A stretch of DNA of 43,203 nucleotides from Gammaproteobacteria bacterium (lineage in GTDB: Bacteria; Pseudomonadota; Gammaproteobacteria; Pseudomonadales; Pseudohongiellaceae), in the NCBI GenBank assembly GCA_030427065.1, contig JAUHWU010000013.1, forward strand, positions 1-43,203, read 5' to 3'. Of this stretch, positions 7,171-16,400 are shown in pieces. The translations under genes were made by a program, and so were the position numbers. The first letter of the stretch is position 1. Every line of letters starts with the position of its first letter. The notes below the pieces were generated by a model. It searched no databases. It saw nothing but the letters and a program-made list of their open reading frames with translations, and had not been told where the DNA came from.

Positions 7171-7998
7171 ATGAGACTTATCTGGAGCAAGACGATGGTT
7201 AGGCGATTTATCAGAATTCCATACAAAGTGATCACGTTGTCACTTTTCTCCTTTTTCTTTTTTCCTTTAACCGCCCTTCCCCAGGATGAGGAAGGCGAGT
7301 CAATGCCGGTTCCCATAAACGAATTCGGGCATCCGAGCTTTGCCGGCACGCCAGAGAGGGTTGGTAATTGGCAGGGCTTGTTGGGCACTCTGGCGAACAG
7401 GGGGCCGGAACGCAGCCAATTCAATATTCCCGAGGCGCTGATGTACGATGAAGTCCCTTTTCAGCCCTGGGCGGCAGAACTGCATGCAGAGCGTCGAGCT
7501 AAAGGTGGCGCTTATGATCCTCATACTCGCTGCAAACCCTCCGGTGTAGCCAGAATGTTTCACACACCTTACGGCATGGAATTTCTCGATCTTGGCGAAG
7601 AAATGTTACTTATCAATGTCGGTGCGCCACATTCCTGGCGCAGAATCCGGGTTGATGGTCGACCCTTTCCGGAAGATATTGAGCCAGGTTGGTATGGCTA
7701 TTCCATCGGGCATTGGGAAGACGATACGCTGGTGGTGGAAACCCGCGGTTTTAATACCGGTTTCTGGATGAGTCGTGGTGGCTTCCCGCATACGGAGCAA
7801 CTGAAAACCATTGAGAAGTTTTCCCGACCTTCCTGGGACCGCCTGCGTTACGAAGTAACCATTGATGATCCGGGTGCCTACACCAAGCCCTGGACCGGCG
7901 GCTGGTATATGACCTGGGGGGATGGTGTTGAACCGTTTGACTATCTTTGCCAGGAAAATAATCTGGACCCTGACAGAATGCTGGGTATTGATCAGTAA
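7171..7998 (+). CDS. Exported protein of the GHWEGDTLVVE family
   Basis: A 275-residue paralogue of the gene at 5602, with a hydrophobic N-terminus (VITLSLFSFFFFPLTALPQ) that is a signal peptide or anchor; no lipobox. Landmarks in order: PFQPWAAELHAERRAK, CKPSGVARMFHTPYGMEF, WRRIRVDGRPFP, YGYSIGHWEDDTLVVET, FWMSRGGFPHTEQL, and YTKPWTGGWYM. ATG 7171 has a weak site; ATG 7195 (MVRRFIRIP) with TGGAG upstream is an equal candidate. Function unknown. It ends 35 bp from the convergent LysR gene with no visible terminator. Confidence 0.75.
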   Translation: MRLIWSKTMVRRFIRIPYKVITLSLFSFFFFPLTALPQDEEGESMPVPINEFGHPSFAGTPERVGNWQGLLGTLANRGPERSQFNIPEALMYDEVPFQPWAAELHAERRAKGGAYDPHTRCKPSGVARMFHTPYGMEFLDLGEEMLLINVGAPHSWRRIRVDGRPFPEDIEPGWYGYSIGHWEDDTLVVETRGFNTGFWMSRGGFPHTEQLKTIEKFSRPSWDRLRYEVTIDDPGAYTKPWTGGWYMTWGDGVEPFDYLCQENNLDPDRMLGIDQ

Positions 7999-8033
7999 TT
8001 CTGACGTTGAAAAACTAATGTGCAGTTATAGTC

Positions 8034-8939
8034 TTACAACGTTTCAGTAGCAAAAAAATCGCCGATCATTTGCTGATGAATGCCATCTTTCAGGTAGATG
8101 GCATAAAAATTGATTTGTGGCAGGCCATTCAGTTTTTGTATCTTCAATACTCCATTATTAACATCTTCCTGCACGCCTACCTCGGGAATAATTACCAAAC
8201 CCTGGCCAGAATTGGCAAAAAACCGGAGTAGTGAAATATCATCAGTTTCCATGCGTGAGCTGACTTGCAGCTTCATTTTCTTATAAAGGATGTCCTTGAT
8301 GACGTCGCCTTTATAAGGAAATTTGAAATTAAAGATATCGACAGGTTTTTCGTTTTCGGGTGTTTTTGATTTTTTCGAGGTTTTTTGGCTGCTATTGAGT
8401 ATTTTTGCTTTGCCGGCCAGGCATAAGGGGCTGGTACCTATTTTACTGTAGCCAAAAATGCCGAGGTCTTTTTTCTGTGGTATTTCGATTGATATGATTA
8501 AATCCAGTTCATAGGTTCTCAGTAAATACATCAGTTCTTCGTAGGCGCCACTAATCACATCAATAGACACATCATCATTATCCTTGATGATGCTGGACAG
8601 ACTTCTGAAGACGAAGTTTCTTGAAATACCACCAACCATACCGACATTCAGGTTTTTTGGTGCTCCCGCCATCTGTTTGTTTTTAATAACCTGGTTAATT
8701 TCACGGCTCTGCGTGAAAATATTTTCGGCATATTTCATCAGCATAGTGCCGGTCTGGGTAAGGTTTACCGAACGGGTTGTGCGATCAAAAAGCTTCTCTT
8801 CAAAATATTGTTCAAGCTGCGAGACATGCTCACTGACAGCAGATTGTGAGACATACATCTGATCTGCGGCATGCTTAAAGCCGCCATGCTTGCAAACCAT
8901 CCAGAACGCATACAGGTGTCTAAAGTTAATCCACTCCAA
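8034..8939 (-). CDS. LysR family transcriptional regulator, NhaR-like
   Basis: A 301-residue LysR-type regulator. Its N-terminal winged helix (FRHLYAFWMVCKHGGFKHAADQMYVSQSAVSEHVSQLE, given here only as a run from residue 6 to about 43) is followed by LFDRTTRSVNLTQTG and an effector-binding domain from about 95. HLYxFW at the start resembles NhaR rather than CysB. Start is TTG at 8939, supported by GGAGG eight bases upstream. It is divergent from the isocitrate dehydrogenase-cysDN operon and is its most likely regulator, though that is inference. Residues 185-200 are a Lys/Ser-rich insertion (SSQKTSKKSKTPENEK), unusual for the family. Confidence 0.88.
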   Translation of the reverse strand: MEWINFRHLYAFWMVCKHGGFKHAADQMYVSQSAVSEHVSQLEQYFEEKLFDRTTRSVNLTQTGTMLMKYAENIFTQSREINQVIKNKQMAGAPKNLNVGMVGGISRNFVFRSLSSIIKDNDDVSIDVISGAYEELMYLLRTYELDLIISIEIPQKKDLGIFGYSKIGTSPLCLAGKAKILNSSQKTSKKSKTPENEKPVDIFNFKFPYKGDVIKDILYKKMKLQVSSRMETDDISLLRFFANSGQGLVIIPEVGVQEDVNNGVLKIQKLNGLPQINFYAIYLKDGIHQQMIGDFFATETL

Positions 8940-8968
8940 AAGTCTCTCCTCCGGGTGCCGCCAATATA

Positions 8969-8981
8969 TCTATATATAAGA
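8969..8981. promoter_or_regulatory. Candidate LysR box in divergent promoter region
   Basis: The 13-mer TCTATATATAAGA is a near-palindrome of T-N11-A form in the 175-bp AT-rich space between the LysR gene (8939) and the dehydrogenase ATG (9115). LysR regulators usually bind such sites in the divergent intergenic region. The surroundings are so AT-rich that the match could be chance. Confidence 0.3.
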
Positions 8982-9114
8982 TAAACAATATACATTTTAT
9001 ATATTTTACAGATCTATTGCCATGGCTATAAACTACGCCCCGTTGAATGATTGATGAGTGCTTTCAGTCAATAAACCGGACCATAAATTAATAAATAATA
9101 ATTGCGGAGAATAT

Positions 9115-10557
9115 ATGACAAGCAAGATAACAGTAGCATATGGTGATGGTATCGGACCTGAAATTATGGAGGCATGTCTTAAAATTATGCAGGCTGCCGG
9201 TGCGGATCTGTCCTATGATGTCATAGAGATAGGTGAAAAATGTTATCTCGAGGGTCACACCTCTGGAATTCGTCCCGAGGATTGGGAAAAAATAGTCAGC
9301 AACAAGATTTTCTTCAAAGCCCCCATTACGACTCCGCAGGGTGGCGGCTATAAAAGCCTTAATGTCACTATTCGAAAAACACTCGGTTTGTTTTCAAACA
9401 TTCGCCCGATTCAGTCTTTTCATCCCTTCGTTAAAACCAAACATTCGGAATTGGATTTGGTGGTCATTCGGGAAAATGAGGAGGACCTGTACGCAGGAAT
9501 AGAGCACCGCCAGACCCAGGAGGTTTATCAGTGCCTTAAACTGATGAGCCGATCCGGTTGTGAAAGAATTATTCGCTACGCCTTTGAATATGCACGACAT
9601 ATGGGTCGCAAGAAAGTCACCTGCATGACCAAAGACAACATCATGAAGATGACTGATGGTCTTTTCCGCAAGGTGTTTAATGATATTCGGGAGGAATACC
9701 CCGAGATTGAATCAGATCATCTTATTATCGACATCGGCGCCGCAAGATTGGCCGATACGCCGGAAAACTTTGACGTTATTGTTTTGCCAAATCTGTATGG
9801 CGATATTGTGAGTGACATTATTGCCCAGATTTCCGGCTCTGTAGGATTGGCTGGTTCATGTAATGTGGGTAAAGAGTCAGCAATGTTTGAGGCGATCCAT
9901 GGGTCAGCACCAGATATTGCAGGTCAGGATAAAGCCAACCCAAGTGCCCTGTTGATGGCAGGCGTCATGATGTTGAATCATCTGGGACAGGTTGAGGTTG
10001 CTAATACAATCAAAAATGCCTGGCTGAAAACGATCGAAGACGGTATTGCCACACCGGATATATTTTCTGAAGTATCAACAAGCAAAGTGGGTACCCAGGG
10101 TTTTGTTGATGAGGTTATCAGGCGCCTGGGTCAGCAGCCAGAGCATCTGCCAGCCGCTACCACACAACAAACCGGTGGTGAATGGGATCTTACTGAGTCA
10201 GCACTGACCATTCAGGAGCGAAAGCTGGAAGGTATAGATGTATTTCTTTATGAAGAAAATCGTGACCCGGAATACATTGGCAATAAGCTGACCGAACTCA
10301 GCCAGGATAATCAGCTTGTGTTGCAGATGGTGACCAATAGAGGAATTAAAGTATTCCCGAATGGAAATCCTCAAACCTATTGCACGGACCATTGGCGCTG
10401 TCGTTTCAAGCCTGAAAATACCAGCGGTGCTCTTTCCCAGAAACATCTCATGTCTTTGCTGACTACGCTGACAGAGAACAACTTCGACATTATTAAAACT
10501 GAAATGCTGTATTCCTTTGACGGGGAGCTGGGTTATTCATTAGCCCAGGGCCAGTAA
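9115..10557 (+). CDS. icd: Isocitrate dehydrogenase, probably NAD-dependent
   Basis: A 480-residue member of the isocitrate/isopropylmalate dehydrogenase family. ATG 9115 follows GCGGAGA closely; the in-frame GTG at 9058 adds residues with no family match. Isocitrate-binding residues are visible: Ser81, Asn83 and Arg87 in SLNVTIR, Arg97 in NIRPI, Arg119 and Tyr126 in VVIRENEEDLYAG. At the nucleotide site HGSAPDIAGQ (262-271) has Asp-Ile where NADP enzymes such as E. coli Icd have Lys-Tyr, predicting NAD preference. The catalytic domain ends near residue 345 and a C-terminal domain of about 135 residues follows, as in Thermus/rickettsial-type enzymes. It is the first gene of an operon with an orphan gene and cysDN, an odd partner for a Krebs-cycle enzyme. 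Confidence 0.88.
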   Translation: MTSKITVAYGDGIGPEIMEACLKIMQAAGADLSYDVIEIGEKCYLEGHTSGIRPEDWEKIVSNKIFFKAPITTPQGGGYKSLNVTIRKTLGLFSNIRPIQSFHPFVKTKHSELDLVVIRENEEDLYAGIEHRQTQEVYQCLKLMSRSGCERIIRYAFEYARHMGRKKVTCMTKDNIMKMTDGLFRKVFNDIREEYPEIESDHLIIDIGAARLADTPENFDVIVLPNLYGDIVSDIIAQISGSVGLAGSCNVGKESAMFEAIHGSAPDIAGQDKANPSALLMAGVMMLNHLGQVEVANTIKNAWLKTIEDGIATPDIFSEVSTSKVGTQGFVDEVIRRLGQQPEHLPAATTQQTGGEWDLTESALTIQERKLEGIDVFLYEENRDPEYIGNKLTELSQDNQLVLQMVTNRGIKVFPNGNPQTYCTDHWRCRFKPENTSGALSQKHLMSLLTTLTENNFDIIKTEMLYSFDGELGYSLAQGQ

Positions 10558-10596
10558 CCCAAGACGATAATCACATACCAAAAACAGGAGATAACC

Positions 10597-11037
10597 ATGT
10601 TTAAAACTACCTTGCCAAAGCAGCTTGCTGGCCCTAAAACTTTTGAATTTGAGTACCAGAATCTATTTGATACAGTCAATGTGCAGATCAGGATTCCTGA
10701 TGTGGAAAATAATGAATGTGAGCTGAGTGGTGAATGGGGGCCTCATTACAAGATCCACCTGAATCGATCCCAGATGATTCGTGTTGGTTACAAGTCTGCT
10801 AAACAGCATGATTTTCAATCTTTCATGCTGTTTCCTTCATACCTGCAGATTGAATCACCGGTTCTGCATGCTGATCGAGTGAAAACGCCTTTTGTCTATG
10901 TAATTAATGATGATGTGAACAATCTGCGTTTTGAAATTTGTCTCGACAGCAAAGGCTGCATTATCAAGGCAAGAACTACCGTGCTTGGTGGATTTGACAA
11001 GCTAAGAATGAAAGCGCCGAAGCTGGGTGTGGTTTAA
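10597..11037 (+). CDS. Orphan protein in icd-cysDN operon
   Basis: A 146-residue protein with AGGAGA eight bases before ATG 10597. It lacks a signal peptide and membrane segments. The sequence alternates beta-type stretches (TFEFEYQNLFDTVNVQIRI, LRFEICLDSKGCIIKARTTV) with two Cys (Cys115 and Cys120 region) and ends in a basic segment (KLRMKAPKLGVV). I recognise no family. Tight placement 39 bp after icd and about 66 bp before cysD suggests it works with one of them, for example as an accessory or binding subunit; this is inference only. Confidence 0.7.
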   Translation: MFKTTLPKQLAGPKTFEFEYQNLFDTVNVQIRIPDVENNECELSGEWGPHYKIHLNRSQMIRVGYKSAKQHDFQSFMLFPSYLQIESPVLHADRVKTPFVYVINDDVNNLRFEICLDSKGCIIKARTTVLGGFDKLRMKAPKLGVV

Positions 11038-11103
11038 GAACCATCAATAATCTTGATCAGGTAGAGATTGTTGTATAGAGCGTTAGTGTCTGAGGTGGGG
11101 AAC

Positions 11104-12015
11104 ATGAATACATCAATAAATGCAGTACTGGCCCAGGATGAAAAGGAAGCAGAGGCTATTTATATCTTCAGGGAAATTGCTGCACAGTTTGAGAATCCTG
11201 TGCTGCTTTTTTCAGGGGGTAAAGACTCTATTACCCTTGTGCGTCTTGCGCAAAAAGCATTTTTTCCGGCAGCGATTCCTTTTCCCTTGTTGCATATAGA
11301 TACCGGTCATAACTTTACTGAAACATTGGTCTATCGCGATGAGTTGGTAGAAGAACTTGGACTGAATCTGATAGTCAGAAAAGTTCAGGATGCCATTGAT
11401 TCAGGAAAAATTTCTGAGGAGAGTGGTCGCTATGCAAGCAGAAATGCCTTGCAGACTCCCGTATTGCTGGATGCCATTGAGGAGTTTCAATTTAATGTCT
11501 GTATCGGTGGTGCGCGTCGGGACGAAGAGAAAGCGAGGGCGAAAGAAAGAGTTTTCTCAATTCGTGATGATTTTAGTCAGTGGGATGAGAAAAATCAGCG
11601 GCCGGAATTTTTCCGCATGCTCAATGGCCTCATTCCCAAGGGCTACAATGTCAGGGCATTCCCGATTTCAAATTGGACAGAAATGGATGTATGGGAATAC
11701 ATCCGCAGTGAAAAACTTACTCTTCCTTCCCTGTATTTTGCCCACAAACGCAAAGTATTCCAGCGTGATGGGATGCTTTGGCCGGATAACCAGTTTGTGA
11801 ATAAAAGTAGTGATGAAGCCTCTGAAGAGCGAATAGTACGTTTTCGCACCGTTGGGGATATGACCTGTACCGCAGCAGTAGAATCTTCAGCCTCAGCTCT
11901 GGACGATGTGATAGAGGAAATCCGGCTGGCGGAATTGTCTGAAAGAGGCGCCAGGATTGATGACAGACGTTCAGAGGCGGCGATGGAAGAACGCAAGCGG
12001 GTTGGCTATTTCTGA
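11104..12015 (+). CDS. cysD: Sulfate adenylyltransferase subunit 2
   Basis: Small subunit of ATP sulfurylase, which makes adenosine 5'-phosphosulfate (APS) from ATP and sulfate with CysN. The 303-residue protein matches E. coli CysD (302) in length. The PP-loop SGGKDS is at 37-42, followed by LLHIDTGHNFTET, GGARRDEEKARAKER, and the C-terminal GDMTCTAAVES and MEERKRVGYF signatures. ATG 11104 has GAGGTGGGG just upstream; the in-frame TTG at 11068 is rejected. cysN follows after 74 bp. No cysC, cysH or cysIJ is in the window. Confidence 0.96.
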   Translation: MNTSINAVLAQDEKEAEAIYIFREIAAQFENPVLLFSGGKDSITLVRLAQKAFFPAAIPFPLLHIDTGHNFTETLVYRDELVEELGLNLIVRKVQDAIDSGKISEESGRYASRNALQTPVLLDAIEEFQFNVCIGGARRDEEKARAKERVFSIRDDFSQWDEKNQRPEFFRMLNGLIPKGYNVRAFPISNWTEMDVWEYIRSEKLTLPSLYFAHKRKVFQRDGMLWPDNQFVNKSSDEASEERIVRFRTVGDMTCTAAVESSASALDDVIEEIRLAELSERGARIDDRRSEAAMEERKRVGYF

Positions 12016-12089
12016 TAGCGATTTTGCAATCAAAGCAAGGTTGGCAAGACCTGGAAAATAACCAGGGCAAGCATTCGGGAAAATTAATA

Positions 12090-13343
12090 ATGAACAAGAG
12101 AAACAAACTCATACGAATTGCCACCGCTGGCTCGGTAGATAATGGTAAAAGCACGCTTATTGGGCGTCTGCTTTATGACACCAAGTCTCTGGCCAGCGAC
12201 AAAATTGAAGCAATAAGAAAACAAAGTGCTGCCAGGGGTTATGATTATCTGGACTTTTCCCTGGCCACAGATGGCCTTGTTGCTGAGAGAGAGCAGGGCA
12301 TCACCATAGATGTAGCGCATATCTATTTTGCGACTCCCCAATCCAGATACATTATTGCCGACACCCCCGGGCACGAAGAATATACCCGTAATATGGTGAC
12401 AGGTGCATCAACTTCTGATGTAGCGCTTATTCTGGTTGATGCAAGAAAAGGCATTACTGAGCAGACTATCAGGCATTTTTATATCAGCCATCTGTTACGC
12501 ATGCAAAAAATTCTAATCGTTGTCAACAAGATGGATCTGGTGGATTACAGCCAGGATGTGTTTGACACTATCTGTTATGACTTTAAATCGCTACTGGCTA
12601 AAACAGATTATGATCCGTTCCGGGTTGAATACCTGCCAATCAGCGCGCTGTATGGGGAGAATGTTATTAGCTCTTCTCTGGCAATGCCCTGGTATGAAGG
12701 CAGTACCATGTTGTCGTGGCTGGATAATCTGCAGCTGGAGAAAGACTATTATCGCAGTGCACGTTTTCAGGTGCAGTATGTACTGAGACCCAAGACGCAT
12801 CAGTTTCATGACTTCAGAGGTCTGACCGGCATGCTCACTGGCAGTAATCTGCGAAAAGGGGATAAAGTGACTGTTCTGCCAGGCGGCAAGCAAACCGTTA
12901 TCAGTAGTATTCATTTCCATGATCAGGAATATCTGGAAGCAGAAGCTGGCTCTTCCATTACCCTGGTGCTTGAAGATGATTTGGATGTCAGCCGTGGAGA
13001 CATGATTGTTAAAAGCGGTCAGCTGCCTCAAGAAGACAATTCCCTTAAGGCCACCCTGTGTCAGGTCAACAAATCCTCACTCAAGGTGGGTGATCGATAT
13101 ATTCTCCAGGCCGGAGTCAAGCGTTTGCTGGCCAAAGTGGAGCAGGTCACCGGTATTCATGGCATGGATTTCACCATGAACAACGATAAGTCGGATGTTG
13201 GTCTGAATGAAATTGCTGATGTTGTATTGAGACTTAATAAACCTGTGCAATATGATCCTTATGAAATCAACGCTGCGCACGGTAGCTTCATCCTGATAGA
13301 TGAAAGCAATAAAAATACCGTGAGTGTAGGATTTATTCGATAG
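12090..13343 (+). CDS. cysN: Sulfate adenylyltransferase subunit 1 (GTPase)
   Basis: The GTPase subunit that drives APS synthesis by CysD. A 417-residue translation-factor-like protein: G1 GSVDNGKST (14-22), G2 within REQGITIDVAH, G3 DTPGH, G4 NKMD and G5 SALYG, then beta-barrel domains II and III. It is shorter than E. coli CysN (475) and carries no fused CysC (APS kinase) domain, so it ends at APS. The start is ATG 12090 by alignment to the family; an in-frame TTG at 12024 is possible but unlikely. It is the last gene before a strong terminator. Confidence 0.95.
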   Translation: MNKRNKLIRIATAGSVDNGKSTLIGRLLYDTKSLASDKIEAIRKQSAARGYDYLDFSLATDGLVAEREQGITIDVAHIYFATPQSRYIIADTPGHEEYTRNMVTGASTSDVALILVDARKGITEQTIRHFYISHLLRMQKILIVVNKMDLVDYSQDVFDTICYDFKSLLAKTDYDPFRVEYLPISALYGENVISSSLAMPWYEGSTMLSWLDNLQLEKDYYRSARFQVQYVLRPKTHQFHDFRGLTGMLTGSNLRKGDKVTVLPGGKQTVISSIHFHDQEYLEAEAGSSITLVLEDDLDVSRGDMIVKSGQLPQEDNSLKATLCQVNKSSLKVGDRYILQAGVKRLLAKVEQVTGIHGMDFTMNNDKSDVGLNEIADVVLRLNKPVQYDPYEINAAHGSFILIDESNKNTVSVGFIR

Positions 13344-13363
13344 TCTGCTAGCGAAAAATTACC

Positions 13364-13394
13364 GGGGCGCTTTCCATTGTATGAAAAGCGCCCC
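13364..13394. terminator. Bidirectional terminator between cysN and the transglutaminase gene
   Basis: A 10-bp perfect stem GGGGCGCTTT (13364-13373) / AAAGCGCCCC (13385-13394) lies between the convergent genes ending at 13343 and 13416. On the minus strand it is followed by a T-rich stretch (AATTTTTCGC) and on the plus strand by TGATCTTTTGAT, so it probably serves both. Confidence 0.75.
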
Positions 13395-13415
13395 TGATCT
13401 TTTGATACTACCGAG

Positions 13416-16400
13416 CTAGATATCCAGATAACGCAAATCCAGCGTATAGGGTCGTTCTGGATGTGGCTCCTCTTCCCTTATTTCAATTTCGCCCTGGGTA
13501 TGTCCGAAAGAATTAAAACGCGCAACTCGCCGCGCTTCAGCCTCATTGGCATTCACCGGGAAGGTTTCATAATTTCGTCCACCGGGATGCGAGACATGGT
13601 ACTCACAGCCCCCCATGGAGCGATTATTGCTGGTGTCTACGACATCAATCACCAGTGGTGTGTGTACCTTGATAGTTGGATGCAGGGCTGAATAGGGATC
13701 CCAGGCCTTGTAGCGTATGCCGGCCACAAACTCTCCTTCCTGTCCGGTAGCCTGCATGGGCAGTTTTCTGCCATTGCAACATATTGCCAGACGATTTCCT
13801 GTCATGCCCTGAATCTGCACCTGGATTCTTTCTACTGAGGAGTCAACGTAACGTGCAGTACCACCGCCGCTCATTTCCTCGCCCAGCACATGCCATGGCT
13901 CGATAGCACCATGGATATCCATTTGCAGCCCTGCTACATGAAAACGTCCGTAGTGGGGAAAGCGGAATTCCTGGAAGGGGAGAAACCAGTCCAGATCTAT
14001 CGGGTAGCCCGCATCATTTAAATCACGGATCACCCAGGATAAATCGTCCCATACATAGTGTGGGAGCATGAAGCGATCATGCAATTGGCTGCCCCAGCGA
14101 ATGAAATCTCCGTGGTAGGGCGTTTTCCAGAACCATGACACCATGCTGCGAATCAACAGCATTTGCACGGCGCTCATTTGCCAGTGTGGTGGCATTTCAA
14201 AGTTTCTGAATTCCACCAGGCCAAGTCTGCCTGTAGATGAATCAGGAGAATAAAGTTTATCAATGCAGAATTCTGATCGATGGGTGTTACCGGTAAGGTC
14301 CACCAGGAAATTACGCAGAATCCTGTCGATCATCCAGGGTTTATCGTTCCCGGCTTTTGGCAGCTGTTGCATGGCGATTTCAAGTTCATAAAGATTGTCA
14401 TCGCGTGCTTCATCAACACGGGGAGCCTGACTGGTTGGTCCGATAAACTGCCCTGAAAACAGGTAGGACAGACTTGGATGATTTTGCCAGTAACGCAGCA
14501 TGCTGGAGAGCAGATGAGGCTTTCTCAGGAACGGGCTGTCTTCAGCTTTGGCGGCGCCAAGAGTGACATGGTTGCCGCCACCGGTGCCGGTATGCTTGCC
14601 ATCGAGCATGAATTTTTCTGTTCCCAGTCGACATTCCCTGGCCTGTTCATATAGTCCGGAAATGGTTTTTATCAGGTCATTCCAGCTATTAGCGGGATGC
14701 ACGTTGACTTCGATAACGCCCGGGTCAGGTGTAATCATCAGCTTTTGCAAGCGTGGATCCTTTGGCGGTTCATAACCCTCGAAAACCACAGGGAGTTTTT
14801 CTTTGCTGGCAATTTTTTCAATACAGCCCAGTAACTCGAGGTAGGATTCGAGCCGCGTTAGTGGGGGCATAAATATATAGAGTTTGTCATTCCTTACCTG
14901 AACACAAAGCGCCGTATGGATTATTTTCTGCTTAACTTTCTGGCGTCCCTTGAGTGTGCTGGAAGGCTTCTGCTTTTCTCCGGTATTTGAATTTAGCGGA
15001 TAAGCCAGTGGCTCCCATTCAGAAAAAGGGTCCTTGTCAAAATCGACTTCCCGCTCCACTTCCCAGGGCAGGCTATCCAGAGGTAAACGCAAGCCCATGG
15101 GGGAATCTCCGGGGACAAGGAACATCTTGCGACGCCTGAATTTCCAGGTGCTTGTCTGCCAGCCAATATTTTTTGACGAGTCCGCCGCAGCGATGGGCAG
15201 GGCATAGCCTGTTTGGCTGGTGAGTCCGTCATCAAAAACTTTGCGAATTCTTGCACGTTCCTGCGCATCATTGATCTTGCTATCGGCAACACTGACGTTT
15301 TTAGGCAGCGCGCCTTCCTTATCCAGGTAGTATTCCTTGTCTTCGTAGCCCGGCACTATGTATTTATCGGGCAATCCAAGTTCTACACACAGGCTTTTCA
15401 GAAAACGTTTTGCTGCTGCCCTGGGAATCTTGGTGTCATCCCCGGGTGTGGCGAGTAATGCAGGGTCATGCCATAAGGGTTTTTTATCGGTGCGCCAGAA
15501 GATTCCCAGCGCCCATCTAGGCAGTTGTTCTCCCGGATACCACTTTCCCTGCCCATGATGAATGAAGCCCTGGGGAGCGTAGTGCGCTTTGAGTCGTTGC
15601 AGAAGTTTTTCAGAGAGTTCGAGTTTTTTCTCGCCCAGCGCATCGGTATTCCATTCCGCACCGTCCATATCATCAACAGAGACAAAAGTGGGTTCACCGC
15701 CCATGGTCAGCTTTACTTTTTCCCTGTTTAATTTTTTGTCGACTTCCTTGCCAAGGGTATTGATGGTGCTCCATTGCGCCGAGGAATAGGGTTTGGTCAC
15801 CCGGGGATCTTCATGGATACGGGTAACCTTGTTGTAAAACCTGAAGTCTACTTCACAGGGACCAGTTGCGCCTGTGATTGGCGCCGCACTGAAAGGGTCA
15901 GGTGTGCAGGCGAGGGGAATATGCCCTTCACCGGCAAATAATCCGGACGTTGCATCCATGCCCAGCCAGCCAGCACCCGGGATATAAACTTCAGCCCAGG
16001 CATGCAGGTCAGTAAAATCCTGTTCCGTCCCGGACGGCCCATCCAGTGCCTTGACGTCGGCCTTGAGCTGGACCAGATACCCTGAAACAAAACGTGCCGC
16101 CATACCCAGGTGACGCAGAATCTGAACCAGCAACCAGGCGTAGTCACGGCAAGACCCCTGTCTGAGGGTCAGAGTGTCTTCGCAGGTCTGTACACCGGGG
16201 TCCATTCTGACCAGGTAACTGAGTTCACTCATCAGTTGGCTATTCAGGGCAACCAGAAAATCAATGGTCGGTGTTTTTCTGCGATCTACTTTGCCTAGCC
16301 AGTCCAGCAGCAGAGGACCTTTTTCTGTAATCTGCAGGTAAGGCGCCAGATCTTTCTTTAATTGCCTGTCATAACGAAAAGGGCAGTAATCAAATTTTTC

